From positions 1,426,001 to 1,490,000 of the forward strand of contig NC_089182.1 in the NCBI RefSeq assembly GCF_947507565.1: DNA of 64,000 bases, written 5' to 3'. The notes under the pieces are model-generated. The model saw only the letters and a program-made list of their open reading frames with translations. It ran no database searches and had not been told where the DNA came from. Positions within the stretch are counted from its first letter, which is position 1; each line of letters opens with the position of its first letter. Shown here in pieces: positions 11,620 through 21,552 of the stretch. The translations under genes were made by a program, and so were the position numbers. Origin of the DNA: Oscarella lobularis (lineage: Eukaryota > Porifera > Homoscleromorpha > Homosclerophorida > Oscarellidae).

Positions 11620-11665
11620 CATAGATAAAAATAGAGGGATAGGCAACTTGCCCGTGTCACGAGAC
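11620..11665 (+). repeat. left terminal inverted repeat of P element A
   Basis: Begins CATAGATAAAAATAGAGG and ends GTCACGAGAC. It pairs with the right repeat at 16429-16475 with only a few mismatches or gaps. The ORF2-A start codon is 32 nt beyond its inner edge, so it probably also serves as promoter. Confidence 0.85.
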
Positions 11666-11697
11666 TTACTGTGAAGCAAGGTGTGTCTCGGCTGACT

Positions 11698-12723
11698 ATG
11701 GATGCGTTGAAAGCAGCTGTAGGGGCTTTTCTAAGTAAAGAAGTTTGCTCAACCTACTCTCCGCGTTATTCGAGAGCCCTTCAACTTGCCGGGAGTCTTC
11801 GCGAATTTCTCGAAAGCTCGAATGATGTATCTGCTGCGACTAGCCTAGTTTCAGCGATCCGAGAGTGCGTCCGGCAGACAGCGTTGTATCCTAAAATGAC
11901 AGAGAAGCGAGAAAAGGCTTCTGTTGCGTTCGAGGAAGCCTCACTGACGTTGCTGCCTCTCTACTGGGAGATACTCTTCACTCAAATGGGCGTGTCGTAT
12001 CAAGACCCTCTTTTGACACAATCTGTCAACGACTTTGCTTTCGAGAACGCTTTTTCTCAGCAGTTTCTGACAGAAGGAGCGGCTGGGCGAGTAAGTCGTG
12101 TATCGGCAACAAGCATCGATCACACGATGTCAGCTGACGAGATGAATGCCCTACGATACATGTGCGGTTTTATTCCGTATAAGCTTCTCCACAAATTTGG
12201 ATCATCAGAGTCCGGTAGATGCAAAGCCTTGTGCCGCGTTTTGGAGCAGCTTAGGAATTCGGACCCCTCGACTTCTGACACCTCGACTTCTGACACCTCG
12301 ACTTCTGAGGGAAAGGCGATGCTCGATACAAGTGATACCGAAGCGTGGCTTAGTCGAGTCAACAGAGGCAGTTTGTTTCAAGTGACAGAAGCAGCATTTG
12401 AATTCTTTAGAGTAATTGAAAAATGTGTTCGTGATTACCTGCCGCCATTGCTGCGCAGAAATGAAGGCACTATTGAGTCCGTTCGAAGCGCTATAATGCA
12501 GAATCACGATGTGACGCTATTTTGGACGACTTTGACATCTGCGGACGAGACCGACTGCGACATTTTAGCGGAACTTCTATCGGAGATAGTCTCTCTATTT
12601 ATTACCATTCGTGGATTCGCAATTGCCGCTAGTTGGTTGGAGAGATATAAGCGAGAGAAGTGTTTGCGCGTGTCAAAGAGTCGATCTCTCGGGAATTCTA
12701 TAAATAAATCAATAAAGAAATAG
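11698..12723 (+). CDS. ORF2-A, conserved second gene of the P-like element (function unknown)
   Basis: An uninterrupted frame of 341 residues from the ATG at 11698 (the frame is open from 11671). I do not recognise the family, but homologous genes occupy the same place in elements B and C. Conserved blocks are a helical N-terminus (MDALKAAVGAFLSKE), a central box MSADEMNALRYMCGFIPYKL, a W-x5-NRGSLF-x-VTE segment and a C-terminal ITIRGFA...SWLERYK box. Three tandem STSDT-like repeats (12268-12305) sit in a linker absent from B. No signal peptide or membrane segment is seen. The central RY-x2-GF-x-P box may be structural. It could be a transposase partner, a regulator or a DNA-binding subunit; I cannot decide. 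Confidence 0.75.
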   Translation: MDALKAAVGAFLSKEVCSTYSPRYSRALQLAGSLREFLESSNDVSAATSLVSAIRECVRQTALYPKMTEKREKASVAFEEASLTLLPLYWEILFTQMGVSYQDPLLTQSVNDFAFENAFSQQFLTEGAAGRVSRVSATSIDHTMSADEMNALRYMCGFIPYKLLHKFGSSESGRCKALCRVLEQLRNSDPSTSDTSTSDTSTSEGKAMLDTSDTEAWLSRVNRGSLFQVTEAAFEFFRVIEKCVRDYLPPLLRRNEGTIESVRSAIMQNHDVTLFWTTLTSADETDCDILAELLSEIVSLFITIRGFAIAASWLERYKREKCLRVSKSRSLGNSINKSIKK

Positions 12724-12974
12724 ACAAACTGTTGCCCTGTTGTAGCAGAGACATGGATCAGTTTAAGGAGACGACCACGCGAAGGACACGCGAGCTTTTA
12801 GGTCTCCCCCTCCTTTTACCACCCTACCTGCCTTCCCCCTCCCCTCTCCCCCGCCGCCCTCACATCCCCCACAATTACTGACTACATTCCTTCTTTATTG
12901 TCCCACTCATTCCCTTCTCCCACTCCCTCTTCCCCCGTTCCACGTTTAGAAACATTGGGTTCTTTCTTCTCGGC
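12724..12974. other. pyrimidine-rich spacer between the convergent genes of element A
   Basis: The strip 12805-12935 is dense in C and CT runs on plus, and lies exactly between the ORF2-A stop and the transposase stop. It probably holds both 3' ends. An AATAAA (12705) overlaps the end of ORF2-A. Confidence 0.5.
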
Positions 12975-15914
12975 TTATTTCGACGTAGAGCGCGCACGAT
13001 TCTGACGCTTGGATAGAGGCGTTTCGTCAACCACTTCCGTAGGATACAGGAGCCACTTTCTCGACGAATTGCCTCGAACGGGCATAAGTGCCATCGATCC
13101 TTGCTGCTTTATCGACATCGAATTTTCCAAGACATGTTTCACCGAAGGATTGTCCATTCGTCCCCCTGCTGCTCTTTGCTGTCCGAAATAATTTTCGATC
13201 GGGGTTTGGTTCAAGTGCCCGCTAAGAAGATAAAACTTGTCGGAACCTTCTACGGTGAAGAAATATTTCACCAATTCCACAAAAGATCGAACTAAACCAG
13301 AAGTTGGAGGTAGTGCTTGTAATGGGCACTAGGAGCTCATACCGGTTATTGTCCAGCCTTCGAGTGTCTCCCTGCTAAGCTGTCGCGAAGCCATCTCGCT
13401 CCGTGACAAACCAGGAACTGACTCAATCTGGGACCGCCACCCATCCAGGTATCCCAAGAAGTCGCTCTCCAAGAACTGTAGAAAAAAGGGCCGATGACCA
13501 AACGTTTTTAGTGGAACTACTTGATACCTTCAGTCGGTCGTCATCAGGACTCGTATATCCTCGTCGATCTGCTTTGTCTGCTCTTAGTGACCGTGCATTC
13601 AAGCAGTCAAACACTCTGTCAAACATTCGCACAAACTTGGCCGTCTCCTCCGACCCAAGAATTTGGCAATGTGCTAAGCCGTTAGCGACCCTGGAGCTCA
13701 AAACCTAAAGAAATGTGCACTTGCATATACCGGTAAAAAACATAGACTCACCTCAGCTGCAAGATCTACACGCATCCGTGAATAAGACGTTAGCTCGACG
13801 TGTTCGAGTTTCAATTTTGGCAACAGAGACAAGCCACTCCGATCAGCAGTTGCACGACAGCGGGCGTAAAGCTCTTTTATGTGCTTCCATGTTACCAGCT
13901 TTCCGTTAATCTGCAAGTTCTCGGTCACCGAAATTGCTGAATAGCTGCCTCAGACTCTTACCGTCATTGCTCTGCGAGAACTATTAGAGAATGAGTGCGA
14001 GAGACAATTTCGTGTGGTCTTTATCAGATGCGGAACATCAGAGAAAAAGAAGAGAGGCCGCGGCGGATAACTGTAGCGGTTCATGACCTTGTGCACTATT
14101 CCGTCGTTACTTCCGGGTGACAAGTGCTGTCGAAAAAATCTTCGGTTGCACGCCGCGCCGTCCGATGTCACGGCAATGACGTACAATCCACACATTTCTA
14201 TCTGCCGGACAGCTTCCCACAGTATCCAGTGAAGATCGACAGAATGAATACCTAATGAATACGTCCTCTTGATGAACAAACTATGTCTACTTTATTTGCG
14301 GTTACCTGACGTTGGGAAATGAACGTAAGGGAATTTCAGCGGCGAGACAAGGCCGCGTACAATCAAGCCAAGCACGTGAGTGGCTACAGAAAGCTTTTCT
14401 TCTGTGACGCTTTTCTCCAATCTTGCCAGCGAATCGTTGAAGTCGCCCAAATGCACAAGCCCGACGACTTTTCCAGAGTGCTTGTCGAAAACAATGTCTT
14501 CGCGCACTTTCCTTTCGTCGACGAGAAGGACCACGTGCTTTTCCACTTCGGATAGCGACTCAACTTTTGCTTCCGCTATAAGATGATTATTTGTTTCTTT
14601 TTGAAACCCTGGCTTCGCCTCATAGAAGTGCACGTAGTCGCGCAGGGTTCTCCGACGGGAGGCGCATGAAACCGGACGTACGGGTGGCATGGTAGGCTGC
14701 GGATGATAGCATCTTCAAATCGAGGGCCCACTTGATCATCATGGGATGCCATCTCATGCCTCGACCGTCAGACAAACGTGAGGCCTTTTTTTGCTGATCC
14801 CAGAAAAGCCGCCTAAAATGTAAGATTTGACCAAAAACGTTGTTCTTTAATGAATGCCTGCCTACTGAAACGATCCGGGAGGAAATTCCTGTTCGACGGA
14901 CGCCGTATTGTCATCCACAATATTGACCAACTCGCTGTGCAGCTCTTCCTCGGCGCAGACGCCGTGTGAAGCAACCGATGACGTTATAGCAGATTGTAAC
15001 CGCTGTATGCGCTGCTTCGACGTCTTTCTTTTAGCCGCGAGCTCCACGAGTTTTTTGACGCGCATTGGGGTGTCCAGCGACGAGTTTGGACGAGCCGAAG
15101 CCACTGCCGGTCTGTTAAGGATTGCTCGATTGTACTGCTTGTTCAATGTTTGCCTGTACTGTTGACAGCTGTTGCAGCGACGTTCCTTAGCGACAAGCAG
15201 AGAACAGTCAGCGCTCCGTATCGTTTTCTCGTAGGTGACTTCTTTGAAAGAAAACGGCGAGTGCCGGTCTATCATTGCTACATCAGTGCCCTTTTTGCCT
15301 ACGAAGTCTTCCTTTCGCACGTGGCGGATACGGAAATATCGCTCATCGGGATTGCCTGTACCGTGCGAAAAATGCAAATTATCTACGTATTGCCAGAGGA
15401 AATATTTACCTGGGCACATGTGCAACGAATCCAAGGTGGAAATTAGATCCTCTTCTGATTCAACTGTTACCTCCTCTTTCAAGGGAAAACCGCGAACAAA
15501 GACCGTTGCCCTCCCAGAACGCAGCTGGACGCTATGTGTAATCAGGGAAGGTGGTCCGTTCTCAGCCTGCCCATCTATCGTCAGCCTAGTGGAGATGCGG
15601 CTTAGAATCACGCAGTCTAAGGACTCCGATCGATGCCATGGGCCAGAGGAAACACTGAATAATGACATGCTAACATACAGCAGCAGGAAAAGCATACGGT
15701 ACCTAACAGAACTCTCAGAACTCTCAGCAGAACTTTCAGTAGAAGGACTAGCCGCAGGTATGGTTGCTGTCGAGCTACTGGCGGAACCAGTGCTTGCACA
15801 AGTGGTAGAAGGTTCCTTTGACGCGATCGGCCCAAAAATTGTTGTTTTAGATGACTTTGGCTTCGATGAGTTGGCAGTGCCCTTTCTACGAGTGAATCGC
15901 AACGGGCGTCCCAT
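12975..15914 (-). pseudogene. P-superfamily transposase A (eight exons, two disabling changes)
   Basis: A P-element-type DDE transposase that would cut and paste element A. I can trace seven introns of 47-54 bp: 15655-15707, 15356-15409, 14813-14865, 14252-14305, 13705-13751, 13476-13527 and 13292-13342, all GT-AG on minus. Hallmarks in order are GMRWHPMMIKWAL, a first acidic motif DERKVREDIVFDKHSGKVVG (the family usually has DEMKI), TSDGAACNRRFF, DVPHLIKTTRN and, near the C-terminus, PIENYFGQQRAAGGR. Breaks are a frameshift near 14655 just before RTLRDYVHF and an in-frame TGA shortly after RRAMT at about 13962. The N-terminus (MGRPLRFTRRKG, then a Ser/Thr-rich stretch) shows no C2CH THAP finger. 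The start at 15914 is the most plausible ATG, but an extra upstream exon is possible. Confidence 0.8.
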
Positions 15915-16428
15915 TTCTACCCAATTCAGACCAATATTTATTAACAAATACTAATGACGCTATTGCAGTTCACTAGAGGAACAATCGACGAAAAGAAAGA
16001 GCTGTTTTGTAATCAAGAGAGGACTGTCAATTCTGGCTAGAAGGTCCCCCCAGTTTGATTGTGCAGTAACGCCCACTCTGCGCTAAACACTCTAATTCGC
16101 AGACAAGTGCTTCACTAAACGCCTTCACAAGTAGCTCGTTCCATGACCCCTAGTCACAGCTTGACGTTACAACTTGTAGATGCGGCCTAGGATAATTAAT
16201 GCAAACGTAGGTCCCCCGCTCTGCGCGTGGGATGAGGCGAGACTCCGTGATACGCGCAAGACTTTGTGGTCATGCGAATGCATATTTCCCTTTGCGAGGT
16301 ACAGAACTAACTTTTCGCTTTTCGACGAAAGACCTGAACCCTGTATTTGAAGACGAATTCGCGAAGAGCATACGGGATGTGCTGTCAAAGACCGAGACAC
16401 ACCTTGCTTCAGCTGAATGTACAGGTAA

Positions 16429-16475
16429 GTCACGTGACACGGGCAAGTTGCCTATTCCTCTATTTTTCATCTATG
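16429..16475 (-). repeat. right terminal inverted repeat of P element A
   Basis: Reads GTCACGTGAC inward and ends CATCTATG outward, the complement of the left end. The flanking GGCTAAC at 16476-16482 is the target duplication. Confidence 0.85.
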
Positions 16476-16495
16476 GGCTAACACTCGGACTCGTC

Positions 16496-16755
16496 TGTGT
16501 TCTCCCGATTTTTTGAGCAAAAAAGATTTCCCGAAACGGGAGACAGATGCGTCAAAAATAAAAATAGTACTATTTTGGCAATTTAGCAAAGTGCTAGCTA
16601 TCCTCTTCTATTTCGTTTATAATATTAACTTTGTATTTATTCTTTGCAAGGAAATAATCATAGTAAATGACACAAGGGTAAAAAAGAAACGAAAAGAATG
16701 CTAATATATCACTTACTTCTTAGCTAGCTTTCTTTGCTCGGCTAACACTCGGACT
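16496..16755. repeat. tandem duplication unit X2 (unoccupied copy of the P-A insertion site)
   Basis: Matches X1 (11291-11619) closely but lacks its internal 75 bp. It runs through CTCGGCTAACACTCGGACT without an insertion, which shows the sequence before element A entered X1. Confidence 0.85.
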
Positions 16756-18180
16756 TAGATATTTTTTCAACTTTTGGACAGTTTTGTTTTCCATGCCATT
16801 TACTATGTTCTGCCGATTGTTGGCGGACTGGTTGCATGATTGGCACTGCATATTTTTATTTCCTTTTCCTCTGCTTTGTCTATTTTGCGCTTCTTTCGCC
16901 TCTTCGTGGTTTGAGGCACGGACGCCGACGAGTCCTCTTTTCAAAGACCTTTGGCCACGGCTTGACCTGTTCTGTCTTCCGGCTCACGGAAGCTGGCGCA
17001 CACGGAGGGCCCCAACAGAACACTGATACCATCGTCATGTTTGCCAACGTCGTCGATATATTGTGGCTTGGTGTCAGAATTATCCATTAACTAGTATATG
17101 TTATCGATGTCTTTTTCGTTGTCATTGACGAGTTCGGCAATGGAAAGTTGCTTTCCCATTTGCAAGTAGAGATACTCAACATGAAATTTCTCCCCAAAAT
17201 TCGAATGAGGAACTTTGGGCGCGGGCAAGAGCGGTTCGCCAACGAATTGTACGCTTAGGGCGTTCAGAGAGCTCAATCCGCGACGATCGATGATTACAGG
17301 TGCCGTTTAGCCAGACGCTATATCCTCCATCTTAGAGTTCCACCGCAACGTTCCCTATATAATATATACTAGAAAGGGCAACGATCCCGCTCTCTTACTA
17401 CGGCGTTTTTTCCTCTCACGCACTTGCAGACAGGAATTGTTTCCGTTTCAAGCGTAGTATTTTGAACGTGACGGTAAAGATTCACTTCTTCTACGTCTTG
17501 GAAACACGGCACGTGCTTCTTCTCTTCTTCCCATCTTTCGGATGTCGTTAGCCAGAAATAGCTCGAGAGAACGGAGAAGCTCCTGGCACGTCTTCTGAAT
17601 AATGGCTTCGTTCTCTTTAATAGTCTCATCGACACCTCGCGTGTGTCATCGGTAATGCCGGTCCTTTTGCCAAGTGGTCAAAATTACGGTCTCTATCTCC
17701 TTATTGTCCATGACTTCGTAATCGGGTTCAACACTTTTTTTCACGCGAATTAACAATTTCTAGTCGTCCTCGTCCTACAGATAAATACACTTCGACGATT
17801 GACTGACCATAACTTCATTTTTGATGAACTTATTGGCCAGTGCAGACATAAAATGTCAAATTTCTAGCAGCACCTTATTGTCTGACCATGCGGAGAATAG
17901 AGAAGAGAACATGGACCCGGCGGGCCCGCAGCAATCCCGGTCGGAGTATAATACCGCCTGAAGAGATATAGACGAGGCGCCTGGCTTACCGCGAGACCGG
18001 GCCGTCTGCCATCGGCAGCGACGCCTTTTTCGACTCGGACGTGGGTAATACCGCTGTGAGTATTTCTCCTTTGTCGTTGGTTAATGTGGTACAGCATTCG
18101 CGGGCACTCATTTCACCACCTCTGCTTAGAAGAACAGTCGTGTCGCTACTGCGGACCCCTTTCTGCTAGACTCGATAGCA
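16756..18180. other. unclassified region, with coding-like minus-strand pieces at about 17.1-17.8 kb
   Basis: No family is recognised. On minus, short open segments read like exons: 17091-17276 (61 codons, ending DNEKDIDNIY) and 17435-17640 (DETIKENEAIIQKTCQELL in one frame). These could be remnants of a host gene, but I see no clear splice chain. At 18044-18090 a roughly 45-bp sequence recurs at 46042-46088. I see no RNA gene. Confidence 0.3.
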
Positions 18181-18189
18181 AAACTATCA

Positions 18190-19360
18190 GATAAATTCAA
18201 CAAGGACTCTATTGAGTGTAGAATTGCGTCGTATGCTGTGCGCTGATCTTCGGTAAGCGTAGCCTCGTCGCGTGTGACTGTCGAACGGAGTAGGCCGACG
18301 TCGCAGGCAAATTCTGCTGCAATTTCTCTTGATGAGTGACTGGTAATCGCGTTTTCTCTTTCAGGCGTAGGTAAACCGTAATCTTTCAGTGGCTAGCCTC
18401 CGGAAAAGTAATTCTATTTAAATGAGTGCCCGATTGAAAATTGCTTCACTGAAAGGCAAAGTGTTGTTTGAGCAAATCGTCGTTTAGCATGAAGGTAGTC
18501 TTCGGCCATGAATTCCTTGTGAGCGTTCCACAGTGCGAGTGGATCGGAAATTTGACACTACTCTTTAACCGTTTTCTAAGTGGACTTGAAGGTGTTGCAG
18601 GGTCGGATCGTGATCCTGAATGGGAAAATGAAATATGCACCACATTGCTTCACTTGTGCATCTATATCTGGCAACCTGAAAACGTGTTATTTCGTCGTCT
18701 CGGTATTTTTGCTGTAGAGCAACTACAGCTTTATCTTTTCCTTTGTTAACATAATCGCACACGTATTTTATGGCCTTTACAGTGGCGCAATATTCGACAT
18801 TGGCGTGAGTGTCGAATGTTCGACAAAGAAATGGATTGTGCGGCTCAACCCACCTATTGTCAATATGTTTGCCATTGATTGTAACTGAGACGCAGCCTTC
18901 TTCAGGGGATCTTCTGCGGTAGATAGGGTAGCCGTCACGTGCTGTCACCGTTGCACTTAGGATTTCTCTGGGGTAATGTTTCGTGCAACGTCCATCCCTC
19001 ATGCAGGGCGAGTTGGGGGGTTGATGTGTCCGCACGGGACCGTGGATCATCATTGTAGAAACAATTCGGAAAAGTTCATGATCAGAATTGGAATCAGGGA
19101 GTTCGGCGCTTATGACTTTGTCAATGTCTTGAGGACGTATTTTGTCCACCATCTAAAGAAGATGGAGGTGAGGCAATCCGCGCTTTTTGCCATTCTATTG
19201 TGTAGAGGTGGCATCGCTTTCGGCCAAAAAGACGTTTTTTCAATAAGGTACATGTACCTTTACATTTTCAAGTAAAAACCCTTGCTATGATGTCGGGACG
19301 ATCAACAGCGGTCTGGAGAGGTACAGTGCACCCACGCATAAACTTCCACACTTTAAAACC
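18190..19360 (-). pseudogene. Helitron-2 Rep/helicase fragment
   Basis: A second, different Helitron on minus. From its 5' side the sequence encodes DRPDIIARVF, then RGLPHLHLL (the HUH motif, around 19160-19180) followed directly by an in-frame TAG at 19153-19155. A long open piece follows (19152-18565) with NSPCMRDGRC, the tyrosine region IKYVCDYVNKGKD and LQHLQVHLENG. After a deletion of several hundred bases relative to Helitron-1 it resumes with ALWNAHKEFMAEDY and then the pre-Walker segment LTEDQRTAYDAI near 18230. It ends before the helicase P-loop. Frameshifts and at least three stops make it dead. Similarity to Helitron-1 is clear but distant, so it is another lineage. Confidence 0.85.
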
Positions 19361-19747
19361 CTTTCACTGTCATATTGAGTGTATCCTGTTACAGAAAATG
19401 CGCATGTCACCCGCGAGATTCAAAATAGCTTGGTAGCAAAGCGGCATTCTCCCTAGCAACCTTTGTCAATCTCAATCAGGAGTGACTTAAGAAGAATATT
19501 AGCAATGTTGTGGTCGCCATGGCAACGCGAAATAAATAGAAACCTAAAATGTAGAAAAATTACCCGAAACGGCTCATAGTTTTTCAGATGAGCACTCCCT
19601 TGTGCTGTAAAAATTCCATGTACTTGATTTCAGCAGCTTCTGCACGAATCAGAACCTTTTTATTTTAGGGAGGAAACCGGAATTGAACTAAAATCATGAT
19701 ATTGACGGCACAAAACACTACAGGAACAATTTGCTACTAACGTTCAC
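19361..19747. other. non-coding stretch between Helitron-2 and the piggyBac gene
   Basis: I see no gene. A TTTAAAACCCTTTCACTG near 19353 superficially recalls a piggyBac end (TTAA plus CCCTTT), but no matching inverted end was found on the other side of the piggyBac gene. Confidence 0.3.
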
Positions 19748-21311
19748 CTACAATTTGTTCAACGTGTGATATTCCTCGAAACAATTACGACCCGGAGTAA
19801 GGCAAAAATGCACGTCGCATGTGGTGCATCGAGTGTACGGTTCGTGACGAATTCTCTTTTTCATCCTTTTGGTTCTCTCACTGCAGCGCACACATTGAAG
19901 GCGAGTATGTGCGTCTACAGGAAGAATAGGCAATGATATATCTAGCCTCAAATCTTTACGCTGCCTCTTCCTGGTTTTTTTTTCTTCCCGAGTAACCGCT
20001 AATCAAATCCACTGCTAGTTCGAGGCGGAAGGCGCACAAATCTCGTTTGGCGCTTTCTTTACTCGTGTGATTTTCATCGACATGCTCCTCGACAATGTAG
20101 GCGTTCAGAAACGCTGCCTCCAACAGCCAAAAGACAATCCGTCTCCAGCACTTCCTACTTTTAGGCCCGACGTTGTAAAGGGCCGTTATTTGGTCGCCCC
20201 TTTCGACACCCCTCATGTTCTTGATGTAGGGCCCAAGTATGGGCGGACATTCGGCGTCGACTCTATGCCTTCCATCTCTCCGTGACGTTGTTGGAACTGT
20301 TCCATCTGGGAGCCTCGGAACATGCGCCGTCGACAAAAAAAAATATCTTTGGTCATACCAAACGCAAGCCATCATGTGATTCCTGCAAAGGTATTTGTAG
20401 AATCCTCTCTTTACATCTTTTTTCTTTGGAAGGCCAATCTTCAGACTTTTGGGAAATCCTTTCGATGGGGTCGAACTGTTCCACAGCAATAGATGGTTTT
20501 GCCCCACAAAAGATCAAACAGGGTGGGCGACGAGTAATAGTTGTCTGTATACAGAAAATGTCCCTTTCCCTCAAGTCCTTCTATCAAGTCTAAGACGATC
20601 TGCGTAGACAAGCCGTGTTCCCCATCAGTAACCGTCTTTTTTCCCGTATAGATCTCAAACTTGTAGATGTATTCGGTCGATGACTCCGCCAAAATAAAGA
20701 CCTAAAGAAATAAGTAGTATATGTACAGCATCTTCTATTCATTAGCCAAACCTTGATACCCCATTTAGTAGCTTTACGTATTTTTTTGTATCCAATACGT
20801 CTTTTATACGGAATCATGGCTTCATAAATCGTAATTTACAATCATATTCGGACTTGAACGCTGACTCCAAAATATTTCAGGGGTCGACCTTTTTGAAGCT
20901 TGTTGTATCTAAGATCTCCGTTTGGCAGTTCGCTTGCCGGATCTCAGACATGGAAGAACCTTAGAAGTTGCCAAAACCTACGGAACATACTGTATTAGAA
21001 AATAGTCTGTTCAAAGAAAGGTTACCTTTTAAGTGTCATCACATCTCGCAGATTGCAACTAAGTATTGGAATAGCCCTTTGCCAATAATCTTCAATGCGA
21101 GGAAATCGCATGTACCCCATCAGAATAATCAAGCCGAAAAATGCCTTCATCTCCTAAAAAATATTTGCTGAAAAATTACATTTGATATCTGTCCTCATTA
21201 CCATAACGCCGACTGGACTCTATGTTCGACCTCGTCCAGTATATTTTTCCGCGGCATTGAGATTAGCAGGGTTTTATACAGGATTTTTGAGTAGGGTGGG
21301 AAGATTTTATC

Positions 21312-21332
21312 CCGCGGCGCTGTGCGCCGCGG
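21312..21332. other. GC-rich perfect hairpin inside the left end of the hAT element
   Basis: CCGCGGCGC and GCGCCGCGG are separated by TGT. It stands out against A/T-rich surroundings 45 bp from the element end, a place where hAT transposases often bind. Its role is inference. Confidence 0.7.
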
Positions 21333-21552
21333 AAAAATTTTTCGGGACCACACCCACTCAAAGCACTGTTTTCCGCTAAATTTTGACCTTGCAGCGATGC
21401 TCTTTTAGCACGTTGCCTTTTCCATTGCTCTCTTTCTGTCCTTTTTCTGGTCGTTCTTTGAAGCTCCTGCCTGTGAGAAGCGTTTACAAAAGCAGTTTAG
21501 GGTCGCATTAGTTAGCGTACTTTACTCCAACTGACTCCCGGATTAAAACAGG

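Larger units (their letters stand above)
11620..16475. mobile_element. P-like element A, two convergent genes, 4,856 bp
   Basis: Bounded by terminal inverted repeats (11620-11665 and 16429-16475) that start CATAGAT and end in a GTCAC(G)(T/A)GAC box. The similarity continues inward through a TGAAGCAAGGTGTGTCTCGG block, interrupted in the right copy by about 12 extra bases. The direct repeat GGCTAAC flanks it at 11613-11619 and 16476-16482. Inside are ORF2-A (plus) from the left end and a broken P-type transposase (minus) from the right end, converging near 12.85 kb. The unoccupied site is preserved in the X2 repeat. Confidence 0.85.

Noticed and set aside
12975-15914. Alternative assignment of the A/B/C transposases to Kolobok or hAT
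   Set aside because: FDEMKIREDLVY, DVPHLIKTTRN and PLENYFGxxRGxGGR are P-superfamily signatures, and the 7-8-bp duplication does not fit Kolobok's TTAA.
17900-18020. GC-rich stretch as a tRNA-derived SINE or tRNA gene
   Set aside because: No A-box/B-box pair or cloverleaf could be found on either strand.
19353-19375. TTAAAACCCTTTCAC as the piggyBac left terminus
   Set aside because: No inverted partner near 24.4 kb and no TTAA duplication at the other side.
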